From the NCBI GenBank assembly GCA_903918705.1, contig CAIXFP010000463.1, positions 1-8,363 of the forward strand: 8,363 nt of DNA. The letters are read 5' to 3'. Position numbers and translations under genes: made by a program. A model generated the notes under the pieces. The model was not told the DNA's origin. It saw only the letters and a list, made by a program, of their open reading frames with translations, and ran no database searches. This document shows positions 1-5,412 of this stretch, piece after piece (positions within the stretch are counted from its first letter, which is position 1; every line of letters starts with the position of its first letter). This stretch comes from an uncultured Pseudomonadota bacterium. Lineage in GTDB: Bacteria; Pseudomonadota; Gammaproteobacteria; Burkholderiales; Thiobacillaceae.

Positions 1-23
1 GCCCCCCGCAACCTGAGGAATTC

Positions 24-39
24 GGCCCGCTAGCGGGCC
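24..39. other. 16-bp perfect palindrome in front of recN
   Basis: GGCCCGCTAGCGGGCC reads identically on both strands and ends 10 bases before the recN ATG. No T-run follows, so it is not a standard intrinsic terminator. Reading in frame 1 from the window edge, a TAG stop lies at 31-33 inside the palindrome, so it could overlap the end of an upstream gene whose remaining 10 codons cannot be identified. As RNA it would form a very stable hairpin in the recN leader region. Function unknown. Confidence 0.5.
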
Positions 40-49
40 TCCTACCGCC

Positions 50-1708
50 ATGCTCCTCTCCCTCACCATCACCGACTTCGTCCTGGTCGATCGCCTGGAA
101 CTGGACTTCCAAGCCGGCTTTTCCGTGCTCACCGGCGAGACCGGGGCGGGCAAATCCATCCTGCTGGACGCCCTTTCCCTGGTTCTGGGCGAGCGCGCCG
201 ACGCCGGCGTGGTGCGCGAAGGCACCCAGCGCGCCGAGGTGGCGGCCGAGTTCTCCCTGGAGTCTCCTTCGGACCTGGCCGCCTGGCTGGACGAAAACGA
301 TCTGACCGGGGAGCGGGACAGCCTGCTCCTGCGCCGGGTGATCGAGGCCAACGGCCGGTCCCGCAGCTTCATCAACGGCCGCGCCGCCACCGCCCAGCAG
401 CTCAAGGCCGTGGGCGAGTTCCTGGTGGACATCCACGGCCAGCACGCCCATTACTCGCTACTGAAGAGCGCCGAGCAGCGCCGCCTGCTCGACGCCTACG
501 CCGGTTCCACCCTGCTGGCCGCTGAAGTCGCGGGCGCGTTTCGCGCCTGGCGCGACGCCCGCGGCCGTCGGGAAAATGCCGAGAGCCACGCCGGAGAGCA
601 GGAAAGCGAGCGCGAGCGCCTCAACTGGATGGTCAACGAACTCACCGCCCTGGAATTCACCCTGGACGGCTGGGCCGCCCTGCAGGAAGACCATCGCCGC
701 CTCGCCCATGCCGCCGAACTCCTGGCCGGTGCCCAGGCCGCCGCCGGGCTGATCGACGACGATGGCGATTGTGCCCTCGGCCACCTCAAGGAAGCGCGCG
801 GCAGGCTCGTCGATCTGGCCGAAATCGACCCGGCGTTGCACGAGCACCTGGGCATGCTGGAGAGCGCGGCCGACACCCTGCACGAGGCCGCCCGGGAACT
901 CGCCCGCTATGCCGAGCGGGTGGACCTGGACCCGGATGCCCTGGCGGAAGCCGAGGCCCGCATCGCCGCCGTACAGGATGCCGCCCGCAAATTTCGCCTG
1001 CGCCCCGAGGACATCCCGGAACACCTGGCCGATGCCGTCGCGCAACTGGAAGAACTGGGCGCCGCCCGCGACCTGGAAGCCCTCCAGCAGGCCGAGGCGG
1101 CCGCCGAAGCCGCCTATCGCGATTTGGCCGAACGCCTGACCCGGCGGCGCCAGGAGGCAGCCGGTCGCCTGGGCCAGGCCGTCAGCCGGACCATGCAGCA
1201 ACTCGCCATGCAAGGCGGCGCTTTCGAGGCGGGAATGCTGCCCAACGAGCCGGCTTCCCATGGCCTGGAAGAGGTGGAATTCCGCGTCTCCCCCCATGCC
1301 GGGCAGAGCCTCAAGCCCCTGGCCAAGACGGCTTCCGGTGGCGAACTCTCCCGCGTCGGCCTGGCCTTGCAGACCGTGCTTTCCGGCGTCTCCGGCGCTC
1401 CCACCCTGATCTTCGACGAGGTGGATTCCGGAATCGGCGGCGGCGTCGCCGAGATCGTCGGCCGCCTGCTGGCGGAACTGGGCCGCGACCGCCAGGTACT
1501 CTGCGTCACCCACCTGCCCCAGGTGGCGGCGCGCGCCGCCCAACATTACCAGGTGAGCAAAGCCACCACGGCAGGTCATGCCCTGTCGCGGGTGGTGTGC
1601 CTGGACCGCGTGGCCCGCGTCGAGGAAGTGGCCCGCATGCTGGGCGGCGTGACCATCACCGAAGCCACCCGGGAACACGCCGACGAAATGCTGCGCGGTA
1701 CCGTTTGA
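50..1708 (+). CDS. recN: DNA repair protein RecN (SMC-like ATPase)
   Basis: RecN is a cytoplasmic SMC-family ATPase that acts early in RecA-dependent repair of double-strand breaks, tethering DNA ends or sister chromatids. The 552 residues match the usual family length (553 in E. coli, from memory). The N-terminal half-ATPase has Walker A GETGAGKS at residues 29-36. A long middle section rich in Ala, Glu, Leu and Arg (about 150-400) fits the coiled-coil arms. The C-terminal half carries the ABC signature SGGELS at 429-434, Walker B LIFDE at 453-457 followed by the D-loop, and the switch His at 488 in VTHLPQVAA. All catalytic motifs are present, so the gene looks functional. The ATG at 50 gives the normal RecN N-terminus, but no good Shine-Dalgarno precedes it and a palindrome sits just upstream. 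yajQ follows after 21 bases. In related genomes recN often follows the NAD kinase gene; nothing here proves that. No LexA-box-like site is visible in the 49 bases upstream. Confidence 0.97.
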   Translation: MLLSLTITDFVLVDRLELDFQAGFSVLTGETGAGKSILLDALSLVLGERADAGVVREGTQRAEVAAEFSLESPSDLAAWLDENDLTGERDSLLLRRVIEANGRSRSFINGRAATAQQLKAVGEFLVDIHGQHAHYSLLKSAEQRRLLDAYAGSTLLAAEVAGAFRAWRDARGRRENAESHAGEQESERERLNWMVNELTALEFTLDGWAALQEDHRRLAHAAELLAGAQAAAGLIDDDGDCALGHLKEARGRLVDLAEIDPALHEHLGMLESAADTLHEAARELARYAERVDLDPDALAEAEARIAAVQDAARKFRLRPEDIPEHLADAVAQLEELGAARDLEALQQAEAAAEAAYRDLAERLTRRRQEAAGRLGQAVSRTMQQLAMQGGAFEAGMLPNEPASHGLEEVEFRVSPHAGQSLKPLAKTASGGELSRVGLALQTVLSGVSGAPTLIFDEVDSGIGGGVAEIVGRLLAELGRDRQVLCVTHLPQVAARAAQHYQVSKATTAGHALSRVVCLDRVARVEEVARMLGGVTITEATREHADEMLRGTV

Positions 1709-1729
1709 ACCCAACCAACAGGAAAATCC

Positions 1730-2215
1730 ATGCCCTCCTTCGATATCGTCTCCGAAGTCGACAAGACCGAAGTCAAGAACGCGGTCGAGCAGACCAACAA
1801 GGAAGTCAGCAACCGCTTCGATTTCAAGGGTTCCGATGCCCGCGTCGAGCAGGCCGAATACGCTTTGACCGTGTTCGCCGACGACGACTTCAAACTGGAT
1901 CAGGTGCAGGAAGTGCTCAACGGCAAGCTGGCCAAGCGCGGCATCGACGTGCGCTGCCTGGATACGGGCAAGAGCGAGAAGGTCTCCGGCAACAAGGTGA
2001 AGCGCCTCACCACCGTGAAGCACGGCCTGGAGAGCGAGTTGGCGAAGAAAGTGGTGAAACTCCTGAAGGACTCCAAGCTCAAGGTCACCGCCAGCATCCA
2101 GGGCGAAAGCGTGCGGGTGCAGGGGGCCAAGCGGGATGTGCTGCAGGACGCCATCGCCCTGATGCGCAATTCGATTACCGATTTCCCGTTGCAGTACCAG
2201 AATTTCAGGGATTGA
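1730..2215 (+). CDS. yajQ: YajQ family nucleotide-binding protein
   Basis: This is a 161-residue cytoplasmic protein of the YajQ/UPF0234 family (E. coli YajQ is about 163 residues). The diagnostic N-terminus MPSFDIVSEVD is followed by the conserved segment NRFDFKGSDARVE near residues 28-40 and ends with the family's typical FPLQYQNFRD. Family members have two ferredoxin-like domains and bind nucleotides; the Xanthomonas homologue is a cyclic di-GMP effector that works with a transcription factor. Whether this one binds c-di-GMP cannot be read from the sequence. The ATG is preceded by AGGAAA at a good distance. The 21-base gap after recN suggests co-transcription, although the two functions are not obviously related. 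A weak hairpin follows the stop. Confidence 0.95.
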   Translation: MPSFDIVSEVDKTEVKNAVEQTNKEVSNRFDFKGSDARVEQAEYALTVFADDDFKLDQVQEVLNGKLAKRGIDVRCLDTGKSEKVSGNKVKRLTTVKHGLESELAKKVVKLLKDSKLKVTASIQGESVRVQGAKRDVLQDAIALMRNSITDFPLQYQNFRD

Positions 2216-2222
2216 AGCAGCC

Positions 2223-2251
2223 CCCCACGGTCGACAAAAGCCGACGGGGTT
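2223..2251 (+). terminator. Possible weak terminator after yajQ
   Basis: An imperfect hairpin begins 8 bases after the yajQ stop. CCCC at 2223-2226 and GTCG at 2230-2233 pair with CGAC at 2242-2245 and GGGG at 2246-2249, with a three-base bulge and an A-rich loop. Only two T residues follow, so termination would be inefficient or Rho-assisted. The placement before an independent hslR promoter supports it modestly. Confidence 0.35.
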
Positions 2252-2305
2252 AGGCCGCGCATCCGACTACTCTCACTGCGAGACGGCGCCGCCCCGGTTT
2301 TGCCC

Positions 2306-2337
2306 TTGACTTGGCGGAAGGGTTTCCTGGGTATCAT
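2306..2337 (+). promoter_or_regulatory. Putative hslR promoter
   Basis: A consensus-like -35 TTGACT lies at 2306-2311 and a -10-like TATCAT at 2332-2337. The 20-base spacer is longer than the preferred 17. An alternative -35, TTGGCG at 2311-2316, would give 15. The -10 ends six bases before the hslR ATG at 2344, so the expected transcription start is at or within a base or two of the start codon. E. coli hslR is a heat-shock gene, but a clear sigma-32 consensus is not evident here. Confidence 0.4.
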
Positions 2338-2343
2338 CACCCC

Positions 2344-2757
2344 ATGTCGCGAAAACCTTCGGATGTTGCCCAGGATATTCACCGCGTGCGCCTCGACAAG
2401 TGGCTCTGGGCCGCGCGCTTCTTCAAGACCCGCGCCCTGGCCCACGAAGCCATCGCGGGCGGCCGCGCGCGGCTTGAGGGCGAGCGGGTAAAGCCGAGCC
2501 GGGAAGTACGGGTAGGCGATGTGCTGACCCTGCATATCGAAGCCCTGGAATGGGTGGTGACCGTGCTGAAGCTCTCGGCGCGGCGCGGCCCGGCCAGCGA
2601 GGCGCGGGAACTTTACAGCGAGAGCGCGGCGAGCCTGGCGGACCGGTTGCGGGCCATGGAGCAGCGGCGCCTAATGGTGGAACCAAGTTCCGGCATCCAT
2701 GGGCGGCCGAGCAAGAAGGATGCGCGATTGATCCACCGCTTTACCGGGTCAAGCTGA
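2344..2757 (+). CDS. hslR: Heat shock protein 15 (Hsp15), S4-domain RNA-binding protein
   Basis: Hsp15 binds free 50S ribosomal subunits that still carry a nascent chain on tRNA and helps recycle them after heat stress. The 137-residue product (E. coli about 133) has the S4 domain right after a short basic leader. RLDKWLWAARFFKTR at residues 16-30 is almost the same as the E. coli segment, followed by ALAHEAI and a GGR turn, then KPSREVRVGDVLTL. The C-terminal part keeps RRGPASEA and a basic tail (GRPSKKDARLIHRF), as in known Hsp15. The ATG at 2344 was chosen because it gives the family's N-terminal length. An in-frame TTG at 2311 would add 11 residues overlapping the promoter-like sequence. 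No Shine-Dalgarno precedes 2344 (see the finding on a leaderless transcript). A 62-base gap containing a hairpin repeat separates it from the next gene. Confidence 0.93.
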   Translation: MSRKPSDVAQDIHRVRLDKWLWAARFFKTRALAHEAIAGGRARLEGERVKPSREVRVGDVLTLHIEALEWVVTVLKLSARRGPASEARELYSESAASLADRLRAMEQRRLMVEPSSGIHGRPSKKDARLIHRFTGSS

Positions 2758-2771
2758 TTATTTTGCCTCAC

Positions 2772-2802
2772 CCCGGATTCCGCCACGCTGCATCCGGGCT
2801 AC
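2772..2802 (-). repeat. GTAG-type dispersed hairpin repeat, copy 1
   Basis: CCCGGAT at 2772-2778 pairs perfectly with ATCCGGG at 2792-2798 around a 13-base loop, and CTAC follows at 2799-2802. On the minus strand it reads GTAG, stem, a GCAGCGTGGCGG-containing loop, stem. I recognise this as the widespread proteobacterial intergenic repeat of the GTAGCCCGGATG...AATCCGGG form. It fills much of the gap between hslR and the oxidoreductase gene and has no T-run, so it is probably a mobile or structural repeat, not a terminator. Confidence 0.65.
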
Positions 2803-2819
2803 CTGCTTTTGGAAGGAAC

Positions 2820-4013
2820 ATGGACCATTTCGATTACATCGTCGTCGGCGCCGGAGCCAGCGGTCTGGTGGCGGCGGCGCGGCTGGCGCGCGGAGGGGCC
2901 TCGGTGCGGGTGCTGGAGGCGGCGGATCGCCTTGGCGGCTGCATCCACTCCTGGCGGCCGCGGGACGACTTCTGGCTGGAATTGGGCGCCCACACGGCTT
3001 ACAACTCCTACGCGCCGTTGCTGGAAGCGCTGGAGGATCGCGGTCGGCTGGGCGAACTGCTGCTGCGCGAGAAAGTGGGCTATCGCTTTGTCACCGCCGA
3101 AGGCCACCTGCAATCACCCATGGCGCGCCTGAATTTCCTGGAAGCCGCCCTGTTCCTGCCTTTCGGCTTGTTCAGGGCGAAAGCCGGCCGTAGCGTCGCG
3201 CAATGGTTTTCCGGACTCCTGGGTAGCGGCAACTACCGTCGCCTGCTGGGCCCGGCGTTCGCCGCGGTCTTGTCGCAGCGCGCCGATGATTTCCCGGCCC
3301 AGTGGCTGTTCCGCAAGAAACCGCGGATGCGGACTGCGCCGCGCAAGTTCACCTTCTCCGGAGGTCTGCAGGGCCTGCTGGAAGCGCTGGTGGAAAACGC
3401 TCCCTTTTCCCTGCGGACCGGCGCCCAGGTGCGGGCGATCCAGCGCGACGACAGCGGATTCCGGGTGTGGGTGGGCGAAACCGAAACGCGCGGCAAGAAG
3501 CTGCTACTGGCGCTGCCGGTGGATGTCGCCGCCGCCCTCCTGGCGGACCTCTACCCCGAGGTGGCGCGGCGCCTGGCGCGCTTTCCCATGGTGGCGAGCG
3601 AAGCCCTGGGAGTAGTGCTGCCCGCCGGCAAGACGGCCCTGCCGCCCCTGGCGGGCCTGATCGGCGCCGACGACAGCTTCTGGTCGGTGGTGACCCGGGA
3701 TCCGGTGCCCCACGCCAGTCTGCGCGGCTACACCTTCCACTTCCGCCCCGGCATCCTGGACCGCGCCGGCAAACTGGCACGCATCGCCCAGGTCTTGGGC
3801 GTGGCGAGCAGCGAGTTTCTGCACGTCGAGGAAACCGTCAATCGCCTTCCGGCGCCGGGCGTCGAGCACGCCGACCTGGCCGGAGAAGCCCTGGCCCTGC
3901 TGGAGCGGGAACCTCTGGCCCTGGTGGGCAACTATCTCAATGGCCTGTCCATCGGTGATTGCGCGGAACGCGCGGTGATCGAGGCGGAACGCTTGCTCCA
4001 GTTACAAGGTTGA
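2820..4013 (+). CDS. FAD-dependent oxidoreductase, protoporphyrinogen oxidase-like
   Basis: This 397-residue protein belongs to the flavin amine oxidase/protoporphyrinogen oxidase superfamily. The dinucleotide-binding fold is at the N-terminus: GAGASG at residues 10-15, the ribose-binding acidic residue E33, then ADRLGG. A GG motif in FSGGLQGLLEALVE near the middle is typical of the family, where the substrate domain returns to the FAD domain. The C-terminal VGNYLNGLSIGDCAE resembles the GNY-x-x-G...C FAD-contacting segment of HemY/PPOX-type protoporphyrinogen oxidases. These convert protoporphyrinogen IX to protoporphyrin IX with O2. The protein is shorter than typical HemY (about 450-470) and no heme genes are nearby, so another flavin oxidase role is possible. 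The ATG at 2820 follows GGAAGGAA directly; longer in-frame readings upstream overlap hslR. The yajL-like gene starts four bases after the stop, implying an operon with it and the CBS gene. There is no signal peptide. Confidence 0.85.
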   Translation: MDHFDYIVVGAGASGLVAAARLARGGASVRVLEAADRLGGCIHSWRPRDDFWLELGAHTAYNSYAPLLEALEDRGRLGELLLREKVGYRFVTAEGHLQSPMARLNFLEAALFLPFGLFRAKAGRSVAQWFSGLLGSGNYRRLLGPAFAAVLSQRADDFPAQWLFRKKPRMRTAPRKFTFSGGLQGLLEALVENAPFSLRTGAQVRAIQRDDSGFRVWVGETETRGKKLLLALPVDVAAALLADLYPEVARRLARFPMVASEALGVVLPAGKTALPPLAGLIGADDSFWSVVTRDPVPHASLRGYTFHFRPGILDRAGKLARIAQVLGVASSEFLHVEETVNRLPAPGVEHADLAGEALALLEREPLALVGNYLNGLSIGDCAERAVIEAERLLQLQG

Positions 4014-4017
4014 AATC

Positions 4018-4569
4018 ATGAAAAGCGTACTGATTCCCCTGGCACCCGGATTCGAGGATCTGGAAGCCGTCACCTTCTCCGACCTGTTGCGCCGCGCCGG
4101 CATCGAAGTCGTCATCGCCGGCCTGCACGGCGGCCTGATCCAGGGCGCCCGCGGCCTCAGGGTGCAGCCGGACGCGACCCTGGACGAGGTGCTGGGGCGG
4201 GAGTTCGACATGATCGCCCTGCCCGGCGGCATGCCCGGCGCCGAGCATCTGAAGAACGATGTCCGGGTCCAGGCCTTGCTGCGGCGCATGGGCCAGGCGG
4301 GCAAGTACACCGTGGCCATCTGCGCGGCGCCCATCGCCCTGGCCCAGGCCGGCTTGCTGGCGGGCAAGCGCGCCACCAGCTATCCCGGTTTCATCGACAA
4401 GCTGGATCTGCCCACCACCATGCGGGTCGAGCTGCCGGTGGTGGTGGATGGCATGGTGGCTACCTCGCGGGGCCCCGGCACGGCCATGGATTTCGCCCTC
4501 ACCTTGATCGAACTGCTGCTCGACAAGACTCGGCGCGACCAGGTGGAAGCCGGCCTGGTCCGGCCCTGA
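4018..4569 (+). CDS. yajL: DJ-1/PfpI family protein, YajL-like
   Basis: This 183-residue protein is of the DJ-1/ThiJ/PfpI superfamily, closest in motifs to E. coli YajL. The nucleophile-elbow cysteine is C102 in AICAAP. The conserved acidic residue that lowers its pKa is E16, in PGFEDLEAVT. LPGGMPGAEHL (about 68-78) and SRGPGTAMDFAL near the C-terminus complete the family signature. Members act against oxidative and carbonyl stress as chaperone-like proteins or glyoxalase/protein deglycase enzymes; the deglycase activity is disputed, so the exact reaction is left open. The start ATG lies four bases beyond the stop of the flavin oxidase gene, indicating co-transcription and possible translational coupling. 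A DJ-1 protein next to a peroxide-generating flavin oxidase would make sense as a protective pair, but that is inference. There is no signal peptide, so it is cytoplasmic. Confidence 0.92.
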   Translation: MKSVLIPLAPGFEDLEAVTFSDLLRRAGIEVVIAGLHGGLIQGARGLRVQPDATLDEVLGREFDMIALPGGMPGAEHLKNDVRVQALLRRMGQAGKYTVAICAAPIALAQAGLLAGKRATSYPGFIDKLDLPTTMRVELPVVVDGMVATSRGPGTAMDFALTLIELLLDKTRRDQVEAGLVRP

Positions 4570-4594
4570 ACCCGATTCCGACCAGGAGATGACC

Positions 4595-5032
4595 ATGTTC
4601 ATTCGCGAAGTCCTCACCATCAAGGGCAACTCCGCCAATTTCGCCACCCGCCCGGATGCGCTGCTCGCCGAGGCGGTCAAGCTCATGGTGGACAACGACA
4701 TCGGCTCCCTGCTGGTCATGCTCGAGGGCGAACTGGTCGGCTTCATCAGCGAGCGCGACATCCTGCGTGGCATGCACCGGCTGGGCTGTTCCCTGTGCGA
4801 CGTCACGGTCGGCGAGTTCATGGAGAAGGAACCGGTGGTGGCCTCCCTGGACGACAGCGTCGATTACGCCCGCGACGTCATGACCAGGAGCCGCGTCAGC
4901 CACCTCATCGTGCTGGACGGCAGCCAGGTGGCCGGGGTAATTTCCTTCCATGACGTGGCCCGCGCCTGTCTCAAGGAAGCCCACTTCGAGAACTCGCTGC
5001 TCAAGCGCTACATCAAGCACTGGCCGGAATAG
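4595..5032 (+). CDS. Tandem CBS-domain protein
   Basis: This 145-residue cytoplasmic protein consists almost entirely of two CBS domains (a Bateman module). The first spans roughly residues 8-60, with the core IGSLLVMLEGELVGFISERDILR. The second spans about 73-127, with SHLIVLDGSQVAGVISFHDVAR. Such modules bind adenosine nucleotides (AMP, ATP, SAM or similar) and regulate a partner; no catalytic domain is attached. The conserved tail LLKRYIKHWPE is typical of this stand-alone group. Start choice: ATGs occur at 4589 and 4595. AGGAG occupies 4584-4588, directly touching the first ATG, whereas the second is six bases away, the normal spacing. 4595 is therefore preferred, two residues shorter than the longest reading. 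It is the last gene of the flavin oxidase-YajL-CBS cluster, 25 bases after yajL. The partner is unknown. Confidence 0.9.
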   Translation: MFIREVLTIKGNSANFATRPDALLAEAVKLMVDNDIGSLLVMLEGELVGFISERDILRGMHRLGCSLCDVTVGEFMEKEPVVASLDDSVDYARDVMTRSRVSHLIVLDGSQVAGVISFHDVARACLKEAHFENSLLKRYIKHWPE

Positions 5033-5035
5033 GAC

Positions 5036-5067
5036 GGCGGGGCCCACCGGCCCGCGCCATCCCCGCC
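5036..5067 (+). terminator. Possible terminator hairpin after the CBS gene
   Basis: GGCGGGG at 5036-5042 can pair with CCCCGCC at 5061-5067 three bases after the CBS stop. The loop is 18 bases and no T-run follows (TATTCGTC), so this would be a weak or Rho-dependent end of the operon. Position, not strength, is the main argument. Confidence 0.3.
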
Positions 5068-5118
5068 TATTCGTCTGCGGCGCCCTCCTCGCGCTGCCGT
5101 CACACCTTCATGCACTCC

Positions 5119-5141
5119 GCCGCCCGCAAGGCGCGGGCGGC
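5119..5141 (+). other. Strong 9-bp GC hairpin in the 5033-5408 gap
   Basis: GCCGCCCGC at 5119-5127 pairs perfectly with GCGGGCGGC at 5133-5141 around AAGGC. It is the most stable structure in this 376-base gap. No U-tract follows. It may help end transcription of the upstream operon or be a structured leader element; nothing distinguishes these. The rest of the gap holds an AT-rich patch (5181-5200), a hairpin repeat and a doubtful leader ORF. Confidence 0.45.
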
Positions 5142-5180
5142 TGTGTCCGCGCCCCTTGCCCAATGCCGTGCGTGCCGGTC

Positions 5181-5200
5181 TTTACATTGATTTGCAATAC
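5181..5200 (+). promoter_or_regulatory. AT-rich patch, possible promoter region for the glycosyltransferase
   Basis: TTTACATTGATTTGCAATAC is conspicuously AT-rich within a very GC-rich gap and lies 30 bases before an ATG with a good ribosome binding site. It offers TTTACA and TTGATT as -35-like and CAATAC as -10-like hexamers, but no pair has correct spacing. The call rests on base composition and position only. Confidence 0.22.
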
Positions 5201-5229
5201 GCTGACGTGCTTTGACCCGTGGAGAAACG

Positions 5230-5412
5230 ATGATGCCCGCGTGGTTCCAGCGATACGTCGTAGCTAGGGCAAAGCGCAGCGTGCCCATCCTACGGCATAC
5301 GGCTTCGCCGCTGGATTCAGGTGCATTCAGGTGGATTCGCAAGTTCGGCCGTGGCGGCCGGCCGAGTCCGTGGCTTATGACCGAGTGGCAGCCCTACGCG
5401 GACGCAAATTGA
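5230..5412 (+). CDS. Doubtful 60-aa leader ORF coupled to the glycosyltransferase
   Basis: GGAG at 5221-5224 stands five bases before tandem ATGs at 5230 and 5233, a good initiation context. The 60-codon frame ends at TGA 5410-5412, which overlaps the TTG start of the glycosyltransferase at 5409-5411. The peptide (MMPAWFQRYVVARAKRSV at its start) matches no family I know. Its middle is the translation of the hairpin repeat at 5259-5294, and the phrase ARAKRSVP is the kind of spurious peptide such repeats give in many genomes. It could be a real translated leader that delivers ribosomes to the downstream TTG start, which has no Shine-Dalgarno of its own, or it could be chance. There is no signal peptide or membrane segment. 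Confidence 0.28.
   Translation: MMPAWFQRYVVARAKRSVPILRHTASPLDSGAFRWIRKFGRGGRPSPWLMTEWQPYADAN
5259..5294 (+). repeat. GTAG-type dispersed hairpin repeat, copy 2
   Basis: Nested inverted repeats: CGTAG at 5259-5263 pairs with CTACG at 5290-5294, and GGGCA at 5267-5271 pairs with TGCCC at 5282-5286, around the loop AAGCGCAGCG. This closely resembles the recurrent intergenic element of the form GTAGGGTGGGCA-AAGCGCAGCG-TGCCCACC found in many proteobacteria (recalled, not searched). A small hairpin CGGC-TTC-GCCG at 5300-5310 and a degenerate 10-base tandem (ATTCAGGTG, 5315-5333) follow directly, so the region may hold several decayed units. Confidence 0.65.
5315..5338 (+). repeat. Short 10-bp tandem repeat (ATTCAGGTG)
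   Basis: The unit ATTCAGGTG occurs at 5315-5323 and 5325-5333 with a 10-base period, and a third partial unit begins ATTC at 5335. It adjoins the hairpin repeat and lies 71 bases before the glycosyltransferase start. It could be replication slippage in decayed repeat material. A regulatory role is not supported. Confidence 0.4.

Noticed and set aside
458..2023. 521-codon open frame on the minus strand across recN and yajQ
   Set aside because: It mirrors codon positions of two clearly real genes, its product is low-complexity Gly/Ala/His/Gln-rich, it resembles no family, and it has no initiation context. It is an artefact of high GC.
769..2253. 494-codon plus-strand frame inside recN and beyond
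   Set aside because: Arg/Pro/Gly-rich translation in a shifted frame of recN and yajQ, typical of a GC-rich shadow; both true genes have complete motifs.
2550..2819. Upstream extension of the flavin oxidase reading frame
   Set aside because: It overlaps hslR out of frame and is Gly/Arg/Ala-rich. The FAD-binding fold starts right after ATG 2820, which has a GGAAGGAA ribosome binding site.
3937..4821. 294-codon minus-strand frame over yajL and the CBS gene
   Set aside because: It runs antisense to two well-supported genes, gives a biased composition and matches no family.
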